Shown: in pieces, positions 27,411 through 35,880 of the stretch
Position numbering within the stretch: position 1 is the first letter of the stretch
Layout of the letters: every line of letters begins with the position of its first letter
Assembly (NCBI RefSeq): GCF_008638345.1
Contig: NZ_VTVA01000009.1
Coordinates: 124,001-188,000, forward strand
Direction of reading: 5' to 3'
DNA: 64,000 nt
Source: Pseudomonas saliphila
GTDB lineage: Bacteria; Pseudomonadota; Gammaproteobacteria; Pseudomonadales; Pseudomonadaceae
Translations under genes and position numbers: made by a program
Notes under the pieces: generated by a model
Database searches by the model: none
What the model saw: only the letters and a program-made list of their open reading frames with translations
Told to the model about the DNA's origin: nothing

Positions 27411-27461
27411 GGATAAATCCCCCGGTCTATACTGCGGGCCAATTCCGAAACCGATTCGCCC

Positions 27462-28220
27462 ATGTTGAAAAAACTGTTACGCACCTCAGCTCGCTGGCTG
27501 CTGTACCTGATGGTGCTGAGCCTGATCCCGGTCGGTCTGCTACGCTGGATCCCCTCCCCCGGCTCGACGCTGATGGTAGAGCGCTGGATCGAATTCCGCC
27601 AGCAGGGAAGCGACGTCAGCATCCGGCATCAATGGGTTCCCTACGAAGCGATCTCCGACAGCATCAAGATGGCGGTCATCGCCGGCGAAGATCAGCGGTT
27701 CGCCGAGCATCACGGCTTCGATCTCAAGGCCATTCGCGCGGCGATGGAGCACAATCTCGAAGGCGGCAGCGTGCGAGGCGCCAGCACCATCAGCCAGCAA
27801 GTCGCAAAGAACCAGTTCCTCTGGTCCGGGCGCAGCTGGATACGCAAGGGGCTGGAGGTCTGGTTCACGGCCTGGATCGAAGTGTTGTGGCCGAAACAGC
27901 GGATTCTGGAAATCTATCTGAACGTGGCGGAATGGGATAAGGGCGTGTTCGGTATCGACGCTGCCGCCCGACACCATTTCAACGTCGGTGCCGGCACCCT
28001 GTCTGATCGCCAGGCGGCGCAGCTGGCCGCCGTATTACCCAGCCCGATCCGCTGGAGCGCGGCCCGACCCACGGACTATGTGCAACGACGCGCCACCTGG
28101 ATCCAGCGCCAGGCACGCCAGCTTGGCGGGAGACACTATCTGGATCAGATGGAGGCCGGCCGCTCGCGACCTGACTGGTTGAGATTCGCCTACTGGCAGG
28201 AACGGGTTTCGATGAAGTGA
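27462..28220 (+). CDS. mtgA: Monofunctional peptidoglycan glycosyltransferase MtgA
   Basis: A 252-residue family 51 glycosyltransferase that polymerises lipid II into glycan strands at the inner membrane. One N-terminal membrane anchor (about residues 12-28) precedes the catalytic domain. The catalytic Glu is in AGEDQRFAEHHGFD (about 75), followed by GASTISQQVAKN and RKGLEVWFTAWIE, all classic GT51 motifs. There is no transpeptidase domain, which gives the monofunctional assignment. It is a single-gene unit converging on hemN. Confidence 0.96.
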   Translation: MLKKLLRTSARWLLYLMVLSLIPVGLLRWIPSPGSTLMVERWIEFRQQGSDVSIRHQWVPYEAISDSIKMAVIAGEDQRFAEHHGFDLKAIRAAMEHNLEGGSVRGASTISQQVAKNQFLWSGRSWIRKGLEVWFTAWIEVLWPKQRILEIYLNVAEWDKGVFGIDAAARHHFNVGAGTLSDRQAAQLAAVLPSPIRWSAARPTDYVQRRATWIQRQARQLGGRHYLDQMEAGRSRPDWLRFAYWQERVSMK

Positions 28221-28234
28221 ACAGTTGAGGGGTT

Positions 28235-28258
28235 CTGCCGGGCACCAAGGTCCGGCAG
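28235..28258. terminator. Hairpin between mtgA and hemN
   Basis: CTGCCGG and CCGGCAG pair around a 10-nt loop in the 46-bp gap between two convergent genes. It lacks a T-run but is well placed to separate them. Confidence 0.4.
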
Positions 28259-28266
28259 GCTCCACG

Positions 28267-29655
28267 TCATACCGTGCGCGAGAACTGGCCCTTCTGTTCT
28301 TCGCCAAGGTAGGCGTCGAAGGTCATCGCCACGCTGCGCATCAACAGGTGGCCCTGGGGCAACAACACCAGCGCATCATCGTGCAACTCCACCAGACCAT
28401 CGCGTTCGTGCTCGCGCAACAATGCCAGCGCGTCGGCAAAGTATTCGGTGAAATTGATCCCATAACGCTGTTCGAACTTGGCGTAGTCGATGCGTCCATG
28501 GCACATCAGATCGGTGATCACATCGCGGCGCAGGCGGTCGTCTTCGCTGAGCTGATAGCCACGTTGCACCGGCAGCATGCCTTCATCCATACGCGCGTAA
28601 TAGCGCGATAGCTCCTTCACGTTCTGGCTATAACTGTCGCCCACCTTGCCGATGGACGAGACGCCGATGCCGATCAGATCACAGTCGGCATGGGTCGAGT
28701 AGCCTTGGAAGTTGCGCTGCAGCGTGCCATTGGCCTGCGCGCGGCTCAGTTCATCTTCCGGCAACGCGAAGTGATCCATACCGATATACACGTAGCCTGC
28801 ATCGGTGAGCCGGCGGATGGTCAGTTCCAGCAGTTCGAGTTTACGTTCCGGCGGCGGCATGTCCTCCATGCGGATCAGACCCTGCGCCTTTACCTGCTCG
28901 GGCAGGTGCGCATAGCTGTACGCTGCGATACGGTCGGGGCGTAGATCGATGATCTTTTCGAGCGTGATATCAAAGCTGGCGACGGTCTGCAGCGGCAAGC
29001 CATAGATCAGATCCACGCTGATCGACTTGAAGCCGGCGTCGCGCGCAGCCATGACCAGATCACGGGTCTGCTGCTCGCTCTGGATGCGATTCACCGCAGC
29101 CTGCACGTCGGCGTCGAAGTCCTGTACGCCGAAGCTCAGACGATTGAATCCCAACTCGCGCAGCGTATGGATTTGTACCGGCGCCACGGTGCGAGGATCG
29201 ACCTCCAGGGAAAACTCATGCGCGTCGCTGTCGTCCATGTTGAAGGCATTGCGCAACGTCTGCATCAGATCAGCCAGCTGCTCGCTGGTGAAATAGGTCG
29301 GCGTGCCCCCGCCCAGGTGCAACTGGGTCAAACGACGAGAGGAATCGAACAGGCTGGCCTGCGCGGCGATTTCGCGCTTGAGATATTCCAGGTATTCGAC
29401 GGCCCGTTCGGTCTTGTGCGTGATGATCTTGTTGCAGGCGCAGTAATAGCAAAGGCTCTTGCAGAACGGAATATGGATATACACCGACAAGGGCTTGGGC
29501 GAAGCCGCTTCATTGCTGGCCTTGGCCGCCGCCTGATAATCATCCATGGCAAAGGCTTTGTGAAATTGCGGCGCAGTGGGATAGGACGTGTAACGCGGTC
29601 CGGGCCGGTCATACTTCTCGATCAGATCACGATTAAAACTCAGCCGCTGGTCCAT
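28267..29655 (-). CDS. hemN: Oxygen-independent coproporphyrinogen III oxidase HemN
   Basis: A 462-residue radical-SAM enzyme that decarboxylates coproporphyrinogen III to protoporphyrinogen IX without oxygen. The cluster-binding motif CKSLCYYCACNK lies near residues 62-73, with the YxHIPFC lead-in. The N-terminal RPGPRYTSYPTAPQF and the full length mark true HemN rather than the shorter HemW. In pseudomonads hemN is often activated by Anr. I looked for the TTGAT-N4-ATCAA box upstream and did not find a good match. Confidence 0.95.
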   Translation of the reverse strand: MDQRLSFNRDLIEKYDRPGPRYTSYPTAPQFHKAFAMDDYQAAAKASNEAASPKPLSVYIHIPFCKSLCYYCACNKIITHKTERAVEYLEYLKREIAAQASLFDSSRRLTQLHLGGGTPTYFTSEQLADLMQTLRNAFNMDDSDAHEFSLEVDPRTVAPVQIHTLRELGFNRLSFGVQDFDADVQAAVNRIQSEQQTRDLVMAARDAGFKSISVDLIYGLPLQTVASFDITLEKIIDLRPDRIAAYSYAHLPEQVKAQGLIRMEDMPPPERKLELLELTIRRLTDAGYVYIGMDHFALPEDELSRAQANGTLQRNFQGYSTHADCDLIGIGVSSIGKVGDSYSQNVKELSRYYARMDEGMLPVQRGYQLSEDDRLRRDVITDLMCHGRIDYAKFEQRYGINFTEYFADALALLREHERDGLVELHDDALVLLPQGHLLMRSVAMTFDAYLGEEQKGQFSRTV

Positions 29656-29777
29656 ATCTACTCCACTACTTTGAACGTCTGCAGCGGCGTGAATGGCGCC
29701 GGCGGCAGACAGGTCGAATGATGATCAGAAATCGTGCCATTGGGCACAATATACAGTTCGAGGTATAGCCCGCAGCG

Positions 29778-30383
29778 TTACTGGTAGTCGATGCTCGGAC
29801 CAAACATGATTGAGTGAGCCTGGTCGTCGCTCACCGCGAGCACCGCGCCCTGTTCAGGGTAGACCCAGGCTTGCCTGGCGTCACCAACCTCCATGCGCAT
29901 GGCTGGATTGCCCAACGAACCCTGGAAGCTCAACACATCCACCGGCTCCTCGGGGATCAGACTGATGCGCTGCACCCGCCGCCCGGCTAGCGCCGCACCG
30001 ACATCGGAGGATAACGGCTGCTCAGGCGAATTAACCGTCCAGTCCTGGGCGCGAACCAGGCTTTCGGTCTGCTCTGAGTCCAGGCTGATCACCGCCTGCA
30101 CGCGCCAGTTCAAACCGTCACTTTCGAGTGGATAGCGGCTGACCAGCAGTGGCTGGTTGTCAGTATTGACCAGCCACAGGCTGCCCAGTCCCAGCGCCGC
30201 ATCGACGCCGGCCAGTGTCAGCGTCTGCTGGTGTAGCGGCTGCCACAGCGATGCCTGGTACTCCGTGTGCCATTGCATCTCGCCTGGCTGGTTTTGCTTC
30301 GCCATCCAGCTACCCAGGGCGAAAAACCCCAGCACCACCACAACCAGGATGGTCAGGGTTCGGACGCCCATTCGCAGCGACAT
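29778..30383 (-). CDS. Uncharacterised membrane-anchored protein
   Basis: A 201-residue protein of unknown function. One hydrophobic segment at residues 8-25 (VRTLTILVVVVLGFFALGSW) would act as an anchor or uncleaved signal, leaving about 175 residues, probably in the periplasm. These have alternating beta-type hydrophobicity and no Cys or recognisable catalytic motif. The ribosome site GGGAG is 8 nt upstream. An 81-nt nested inverted repeat lies in the leader and partly overlaps the ribosome site, which may influence translation. It sits upstream of hemN on the same strand (122 bp), but a functional link is not evident. Confidence 0.7.
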   Translation of the reverse strand: MSLRMGVRTLTILVVVVLGFFALGSWMAKQNQPGEMQWHTEYQASLWQPLHQQTLTLAGVDAALGLGSLWLVNTDNQPLLVSRYPLESDGLNWRVQAVISLDSEQTESLVRAQDWTVNSPEQPLSSDVGAALAGRRVQRISLIPEEPVDVLSFQGSLGNPAMRMEVGDARQAWVYPEQGAVLAVSDDQAHSIMFGPSIDYQ

Positions 30384-30394
30384 GCCTTTACTCC

Positions 30395-30475
30395 CTCAAA
30401 AGAATCGAATTCGTTTGCCATTATGCAGCCCGGACCTATGACTTGAAAGTCCGGGACAACGGCGATTCTTTTGAG
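30395..30475 (-). promoter_or_regulatory. Nested inverted repeat in the leader of the unknown gene
   Basis: Outer arms CTCAAAAGAATCG (30395-30407) and CGATTCTTTTGAG (30463-30475) are a perfect 13-bp inverted repeat. Inside, CCCGGAC (30429-30435) and GTCCGGG (30449-30455) form a second stem. The element ends 12 bp from the start codon of the minus-strand gene, and its inner arm shares GAG with the ribosome site. It could be an RNA switch-like leader, an attenuator or a small palindromic insertion. No target duplication is visible. Confidence 0.5.
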
Positions 30476-30569
30476 TGCTTACGCGGCACCGCCAGCTAGA
30501 GACCACATTATCGCCGATATGGACATGTCGTTAATTGAGCCGGATCAAGACCTCGTTCAGCCCGACCGG

Positions 30570-30599
30570 GGGTCAGATACCCCGAAGCGCATCTGACCC
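30570..30599. terminator. Hairpin downstream of the TPR gene
   Basis: Perfect 9-bp inverted repeat GGGTCAGAT/ATCTGACCC with a 12-nt loop, lying 15 bp beyond the stop of the TPR gene. There is no T-run. It is placed as a possible transcript end. Confidence 0.4.
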
Positions 30600-30614
30600 T
30601 CGCCTCGCCCATCG

Positions 30615-31973
30615 CTAGCCGCTGACGTCCAGCGCCTCCACTGGCTTCGCCTGCTGCCTTCCAGTCGTCGCACGCAACAGAAACTCACGATTGATCGGGC
30701 TGTGTGGCTTCAGGGCCAGGCGTTCATCGGCAAGTGCTCTGCCCAAGCCACGCAAACCTCCACGAAGGGCCGCCTCGGTCAAGGTCAGATCGATAATGTC
30801 GCGCTGGGCGTTACTGCCGCCGAAGCCGTTGGCAATAAAGCGACCGCGGTGCAAGCGTTCGGCGGCGGTCCCGTAGGACCCACGCCAAAAGGCGATAAAC
30901 CCCTCGACCAGCGCAATGCCTTCCTCGCCCGCCCATCTGGCCGCTTCGGTGTTACTGGCGGCCCTGACTCTGAGATTCTGCAGCAATCGCTGCAGCTCCG
31001 TGTCGCGGCCCGCGCCGAGATAGGCCATGGCTGCGTGCCAGTCGTTGAACGGGTAATCACTCTGCTCGACGTGCGCCGCCCAGCTGTCCGCGACCGCGTG
31101 CCAGCGGTTGCCAAGCTCCGCGCCCTTGAGGTGCAGCCGCCACAGCAGCGCCGACGCATCGACCAGTTCCAGGGCGATCGTACTGGGGGTGCTCCAGACA
31201 GCCTGGTCATACAGTGCCAGCGCCTGCTCAACTTGCCCCAGCTCCAGATGACAGAGCGCGCGGTGCCACCAGTTGTGGACCTTGAATATGTTGTCGTCAC
31301 TAGCCCAGTGCGGCTCGCGAGAAATCATCCACTCGATGCCCTCGTCGGGCCGACCCTGCATTTCCATTACATGAGCTACAGCGTGATGGGCCCAGCAATC
31401 CAGAGGCTGCAAGGCCACCGCGCGGCGTCCCGACGCCTCGGCTCTGGCGTAATCACCGGTTTCCTCCAGCCCGAAGGCATACATCCCCAGTACCACCGGA
31501 TAGCCCGGCGTGTCGGCGGACCACTGCGGCAAGACCCGGGCAATGCGATCACGCAGGTTACGGCTGTTAGCCCGGTAGAAATCAATCAGATGCCCCGCCT
31601 GCAGGGCCACCATGTCCCTGGGATAGTGCACATTGTGCAGATCCAGTTGCAGGGCCGCCCGGGTCCAGTTGCCCGCCAATACGTGCTCCAGCGCGGCGAC
31701 ATGGGACGACTCTCGGTCGGACAGCGTCATGCGCTTGAGGGTCTGCACAAGCGCCCTCGCTTCCCGGCTCGCCTCCGGCTCGGTGGCCAGTGCAAACGCA
31801 TGTGCCTTGAATATGTAGGCCATCGGGCAGGCGGGCGCCGCATCGATTGCCTGATCAATCAGCGCCACCGGGTCGCCGCGATACAGGTTGAAGGCGTCAA
31901 CCGCCTGATCAAAAAGATCCGCCGCCTGCTGGTTTGCGCCGTTCAATGCTTCACCCTGTCTATCTGTAATCAT
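30615..31973 (-). CDS. Tetratricopeptide repeat protein, TTC38-like
   Basis: A 452-residue soluble helical protein without signal peptide. Helix-turn-helix repeats such as ARAEASGRRAVALQPLDCWA and HRALCHLELGQVEQALALYD indicate TPR architecture. The overall layout, with AHHAVAHVMEMQGRPDEGIEWM in the middle, resembles the TTC38 family, a full-length TPR-like protein of unknown function found from bacteria to animals. A good AGGAG site precedes the start. It is divergent from an AraC regulator with about 160 bp between, so that regulator is a candidate controller. Confidence 0.8.
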   Translation of the reverse strand: MITDRQGEALNGANQQAADLFDQAVDAFNLYRGDPVALIDQAIDAAPACPMAYIFKAHAFALATEPEASREARALVQTLKRMTLSDRESSHVAALEHVLAGNWTRAALQLDLHNVHYPRDMVALQAGHLIDFYRANSRNLRDRIARVLPQWSADTPGYPVVLGMYAFGLEETGDYARAEASGRRAVALQPLDCWAHHAVAHVMEMQGRPDEGIEWMISREPHWASDDNIFKVHNWWHRALCHLELGQVEQALALYDQAVWSTPSTIALELVDASALLWRLHLKGAELGNRWHAVADSWAAHVEQSDYPFNDWHAAMAYLGAGRDTELQRLLQNLRVRAASNTEAARWAGEEGIALVEGFIAFWRGSYGTAAERLHRGRFIANGFGGSNAQRDIIDLTLTEAALRGGLRGLGRALADERLALKPHSPINREFLLRATTGRQQAKPVEALDVSG

Positions 31974-32135
31974 TGTTTTTCTCCTCCGAAATCAGTATCC
32001 ATTACCCCTCTCCGCAGGCTTGCCAGCCTCATGGCGACACTGCGGATTGCTGCTAAGCTTATTCAGCGGGGGCAACGCAAAGAATGTGCAAGACACCGGA
32101 TCTTATGACCGATCCGCCGGATTGGAGATAAGGAG

Positions 32136-33089
32136 GTGGGTGACTCACCGCTGCTGGGGACATTACGTCTGACGGGAGGCATTTTTCTGGATGCCGAGTT
32201 CAGCGCGCCCTGGTGTATCAGCGCTCAGGTCACCCCGGATGATTGCGGGCCCCTTACCCCACCGCCACGCCACATCATCGCCTACCATTACCTGATCGCC
32301 GGTCACTGCATCGTCAGCGTAGCGGACATGCCGCCCTTTCACGCCTATGGCGGCGACATAGTGGTGCTGCCGCGCAACGATCCGCACATACTCAGTAGTG
32401 CCCTGGACCTGCCACCGGCCTGCCCGGACCAATTTCTGCAGCCAGCCGCTGACGGCGGGTTGACCCGGCTGGTATATGGCGAAGGTGGCGAGCGGACGTC
32501 GATCCTCTGCGGTTTTCTCGGTCACAACATGCAACGCAGCCCGATCATTGCCCTGCTGCCCAGCGCGATGAAGCTCAACGTGGCTGAGGATAGCGCTGCC
32601 GGTTGGATCAAGAGTCTGTTCAAATTCGTTGCCAGCGAACTGGCAACCGGGCAGCGACAATCGGCGGCCATGCTGGCCAAGATCGCCGAACTCATGTTCA
32701 CCGAAGCAGTGCAGCAATATGCCGCCGCGCAGGCAGATCAGTCGGAAGGCTGGATAGCCGGGCTGCGCGATCCCATGGTCGCTCGCGCGTTGGTGCTGAT
32801 GCATGGGCAACTGGCCAGACACTGGACGACTGATGATCTGGCAAGGGAAGTAGGCCTGTCCCGTTCCGCCTTTGCAGACCGCTTCGTACGTGCCCTCGGC
32901 GAGGCACCGATGGGCTATCTGCTGCGGCACCGCTTAGAACAAGCCGCCACCCAGCTACTGGAAACGTCGAATTCCATCGCACATATCGCCTATGACATTG
33001 GCTACGAGTCAGAGGGTGCCTTCAGCCGTGCCTTTCGGCGGGAGTATGGGCTACCTCCAGCCACCTGGCGGCGCTCGAAACGGCATTGA
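32136..33089 (+). CDS. AraC family transcriptional regulator
   Basis: A 317-residue regulator with an N-terminal cupin-like ligand domain (AraC cupin 6 type, HIIAYHYLIAGHCIV) and a C-terminal double helix-turn-helix (about 215-310) ending SNSIAHIAYDIGYESEGAFSRAF-type sequence and GLPPATWRR. The GTG start at 32136 lies 8 nt after GGAG, with a second AGGAGG immediately abutting it, so the exact start is uncertain. An inverted repeat CGGATC/GATCCG (32097-32116) lies just upstream. It is divergent from the TPR gene, its most likely target besides itself. Confidence 0.88.
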   Translation: MGDSPLLGTLRLTGGIFLDAEFSAPWCISAQVTPDDCGPLTPPPRHIIAYHYLIAGHCIVSVADMPPFHAYGGDIVVLPRNDPHILSSALDLPPACPDQFLQPAADGGLTRLVYGEGGERTSILCGFLGHNMQRSPIIALLPSAMKLNVAEDSAAGWIKSLFKFVASELATGQRQSAAMLAKIAELMFTEAVQQYAAAQADQSEGWIAGLRDPMVARALVLMHGQLARHWTTDDLAREVGLSRSAFADRFVRALGEAPMGYLLRHRLEQAATQLLETSNSIAHIAYDIGYESEGAFSRAFRREYGLPPATWRRSKRH

Positions 33090-33117
33090 CCCGCGGTAGG
33101 ACGAAGGAACAGAAGCA

Positions 33118-33143
33118 AAAAGGGCACCCGAAGGTGCCCTTTT
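33118..33143. terminator. Bidirectional terminator between araC-type gene and rpoH
   Basis: Perfect 11-bp stem AAAAGGGCACC with tetraloop CGAA and GGTGCCCTTTT, giving A-run and T-run on both strands. It is a classic intrinsic terminator serving two convergent genes. Confidence 0.9.
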
Positions 33144-33176
33144 AAATGAATCCGAACCAGGTGGATCCGAACGACG

Positions 33177-34043
33177 TTATGCCGCGTCGTCCTCGGATGC
33201 CAGATTCTTCTTCAACTTGTTCATCGCGTTCTTTTCCAGCTGCCGGATGCGCTCGGCAGATACTTGATATTTGGCCGCCAGCTGGTGCAGGGTCGCTTTC
33301 TCTTCGGACAGCCAACGCTGGTAAAGAATATCGCGGCTACGCTCGTCAAGCTGCTCCAGTCCCTGTTGCAACTGGGCTACAGAACTGTCGGTCCAGTTCT
33401 CCGTTTCCAGCTGGGTCGCCGGATCATAGCGCTTGTCTTCCAGGTAATGAACCGGCGCGTAGGCCGCATCGTCATCTTCGTCCTGGGCACCATCGAAGCC
33501 GAGATCCTGTCCATACAGACGGCTCTCCATCTCACGCACCTCACGGGTCGCGACGCCCAGGTCTGCGGCGACGGCACCGACTTCGTCATGCGACAGCCAC
33601 GCAAGCTTCTTCTTGGCACTGCGCAGATTGAAGAACAGCTTGCGTTGCGCCTTGGTGGTGGCGACTTTGACGATGCGCCAGTTGCGCAGGATGAATTCGT
33701 GGATTTCCGCACGAATCCAGTGCACCGCGAACGACACCAGACGCACGCCAATCTCGGGGTTGAAGCGCTTGACCGCCTTCATCAGGCCCACGTTACCTTC
33801 CTGGACCAGGTCGGACTGCGCCAGACCATAGCCCGAGTAACTGCGAGCGATATGCACGACGAACCGCAGATGCGACATGACCAGCTGGCGGGCCGCTTCC
33901 AGATCTTCGTGATAGTACAAACGATCAGCCAGCTCGCGCTCTTCCTCAACACTGAGTATCGGAATGCTGCTTACGGTCTGGACATAGGCCTCAAGGTTCG
34001 CACCGGGAACAAGGATATGTACGGGCTGTAAAGCAGTGCTCAT
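33177..34043 (-). CDS. rpoH: Heat-shock sigma factor RpoH (sigma-32)
   Basis: A 288-residue alternative sigma factor directing RNA polymerase to heat-shock promoters. Region 2 ([28 protein letters not shown]) and region 4.2 with a C-terminal helix-turn-helix are present. The RpoH-box QRKLFFNLR near residue 132 is specific to this sigma group. It lies downstream of ftsY-ftsE-ftsX on the same strand, as in E. coli and Pseudomonas, separated by 125 bp holding its promoter region and a palindrome. Confidence 0.97.
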   Translation of the reverse strand: MSTALQPVHILVPGANLEAYVQTVSSIPILSVEEERELADRLYYHEDLEAARQLVMSHLRFVVHIARSYSGYGLAQSDLVQEGNVGLMKAVKRFNPEIGVRLVSFAVHWIRAEIHEFILRNWRIVKVATTKAQRKLFFNLRSAKKKLAWLSHDEVGAVAADLGVATREVREMESRLYGQDLGFDGAQDEDDDAAYAPVHYLEDKRYDPATQLETENWTDSSVAQLQQGLEQLDERSRDILYQRWLSEEKATLHQLAAKYQVSAERIRQLEKNAMNKLKKNLASEDDAA

Positions 34044-34141
34044 AGTTGAACTCCGAAAAATTGACGGCTCAGTGTATCACCGCTGAATGAGACTGTGAAC
34101 GCCTGACGAAGTTCATCCGCATAACATTAATACGTTATAAA

Positions 34142-34161
34142 ACATGATGTTACGATCATGT
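34142..34161 (-). terminator. Palindrome between ftsX and rpoH
   Basis: ACATGAT-GTTACG-ATCATGT, a perfect 7-bp inverted repeat, with an overlapping GTTAC/GTAAC pair. On the minus strand it is followed by TTTATAACG, so it may be a weak terminator for ftsYEX. It may equally be a protein site in the rpoH promoter region. Confidence 0.45.
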
Positions 34162-34168
34162 AACGGTT

Positions 34169-35212
34169 TCACTGCGGCTCGATGTCACGGATATGTCGGC
34201 CGACTGCCAGCCACGCCCCGAGCAATCCCAGCAAAACCGCTCCGGCAACCAGTAGCAAGCCATCGCCAGCCGGCATCGGTAACAGCTCGAAACCGCTCTC
34301 ATATAACGCTGCCACCTGCCGCACAGTGGTGTTCAGCCAGGCGATACCGCCAGCCAACAACAGCCAGGCCAGCAGCCCGGCGAGCAGCCCGTAAACCATA
34401 CCGATGTACAGGAACGGCCGGCGCACGAACGCGTCGGTGCCGCCGACCAGCTTGATCACCTGAATTTCCTCGCGCCGGCTTTCAATGGCCAGCCGGATGG
34501 TCGTAGTCATGACCAGCAGCAGCGCGAAGATCAACAGCACCGCCAGGCCGCCGGTGAAGCGTTCGAGCATGGCAAGAATCGAGGTTAACCGCTCGATCCA
34601 GAGCAGATCGATCTGCACCAGCTCGACACCCGACATAGCGGCGATACGGTCTCTCAAGGGTTGCAGGGCCGAGGCGCCACCTTCGATGCTGTTCGGTGTC
34701 ACCAGAATCACTGCGGGCAAGGGGTTGTAGGACAGCTGCTCCAGCGCATCGCCCATCCCCGAATGCTGCTGGAACTCGGCCAGCGCCAGCGCCTTGTCGA
34801 GCAACTGCACCTCATCAACCTCATCCAGCGCGGCGATACTGTCACGCAGCTGTTCGGCTACCGGGCCGTCGACCGTCTCCTGCAGATAAACGGATAACTG
34901 GGCCGCGCGCTGCCAGTCGACACCCAGCCGCTCGACCTGACCGATTAACACGGCCAGCCCGGTAGGCAGTGCCAGAACGATGGTCATCACCAGAATGGTC
35001 ATGGCGCTGCTCAGGGGATGCCGGCGCAAGCGCTGCAAGGCCTGTTGCGCGCTGTCCCGGTGGCTGCCCAGCCAGCTGCGCAACGGATGCCGCCAGTTGC
35101 GTTGCGAGCGGGCGGCTCCCTTGGGTGCCTTTGGCGCTGGGTTCTTCTTAACCGGTGTGTCCGCACTCTGTCGCTTGCGCGGCGCTGCCGGGTTCCGCTT
35201 GTTCTCGGCCAT
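34169..35212 (-). CDS. ftsX: Cell division protein FtsX
   Basis: A 347-residue inner-membrane protein of the FtsEX complex, which links ATP hydrolysis to activation of peptidoglycan amidases at the septum. A basic, Pro/Lys-rich cytoplasmic N-terminus of about 70 residues precedes the first helix (MTILVMTIVLALPTGLAVLI). A periplasmic domain (about 95-205) follows, then three further helices in the FtsX permease region. It lies 2 bp after ftsE, in the standard ftsY-ftsE-ftsX order. Confidence 0.95.
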   Translation of the reverse strand: MAENKRNPAAPRKRQSADTPVKKNPAPKAPKGAARSQRNWRHPLRSWLGSHRDSAQQALQRLRRHPLSSAMTILVMTIVLALPTGLAVLIGQVERLGVDWQRAAQLSVYLQETVDGPVAEQLRDSIAALDEVDEVQLLDKALALAEFQQHSGMGDALEQLSYNPLPAVILVTPNSIEGGASALQPLRDRIAAMSGVELVQIDLLWIERLTSILAMLERFTGGLAVLLIFALLLVMTTTIRLAIESRREEIQVIKLVGGTDAFVRRPFLYIGMVYGLLAGLLAWLLLAGGIAWLNTTVRQVAALYESGFELLPMPAGDGLLLVAGAVLLGLLGAWLAVGRHIRDIEPQ

Positions 35213-35214
35213 GC

Positions 35215-35877
35215 CTATTCCCCGTCCCTGACCAAGCGGCCCTCGTGCAGCGTGAGCATGCGGTGATCTAGCCGCGCAATCAGCGGCAGGTCGTGACTGG
35301 CGATCAGTACCGTGACGCCCACGCGATTAAAATCCTCGAACAGCGTCATGATTTCCGCCGACAGCGCCGGGTCCAGATTGCCCGTGGGCTCGTCAGCCAG
35401 CAGCAGCGCAGGCTTGTGCACCACGGCCCGCGCGATGCCGACGCGTTGCTGTTCACCACCGGACAGGGAGATGGGAAACAGATTTTCCTTCTTTAACAGG
35501 TCGACCTTGTCCAGCGCGGCGCGCACACGTCTGCCGACTTCGTCCCGCGGGGTGCCATTGATGATCAACGGCAGCGCCACGTTATCGAACACCGTGCGAT
35601 CAAACAGCAATTGGTGGTTCTGGAACACTACGCCAATCTGCCGACGCAGGTAGGGAATGTCGTCACTGCCCAGTTCGTGCAGATCCTGACCGCCAATATG
35701 CACTCGGCCCGCGCTCGGCCGCTCCATGCACATCACCAGTTTGAGCAGAGTGCTCTTCCCCGCGCCGGAGTGGCCGGTAATGAAGGCCATTTCGCCGGTG
35801 CGGATATGAAAGTCGAGGTTGTCGAGCCCCTGATGACCATTGGGGTAACGCTTGCTGACCTGATCGAAACGAATCAT
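35215..35877 (-). CDS. ftsE: Cell division ATP-binding protein FtsE
   Basis: A 220-residue ABC ATPase that pairs with FtsX. Walker A GHSGAGKS (35-42), the signature LSGGEQQRVGIARA and Walker B LLLADEPTGNLD are intact. Its small size and MIRFDQVSKRYPNG start match FtsE closely. It starts 3 bp after the ftsY stop. Confidence 0.96.
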   Translation of the reverse strand: MIRFDQVSKRYPNGHQGLDNLDFHIRTGEMAFITGHSGAGKSTLLKLVMCMERPSAGRVHIGGQDLHELGSDDIPYLRRQIGVVFQNHQLLFDRTVFDNVALPLIINGTPRDEVGRRVRAALDKVDLLKKENLFPISLSGGEQQRVGIARAVVHKPALLLADEPTGNLDPALSAEIMTLFEDFNRVGVTVLIASHDLPLIARLDHRMLTLHEGRLVRDGE

Positions 35878-35880
35878 GGA

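Noticed and set aside
29656-29777. Possible Anr/FNR box upstream of hemN
   Set aside because: The best candidate (around 29717-29731) matches only one half-site of TTGAT-N4-ATCAA, so it is not supported.
30702-32108. 468-codon plus-strand open frame opposite the TPR gene
   Set aside because: Shadow frame. The minus-strand product shows clear TPR repeats and has a good ribosome site.
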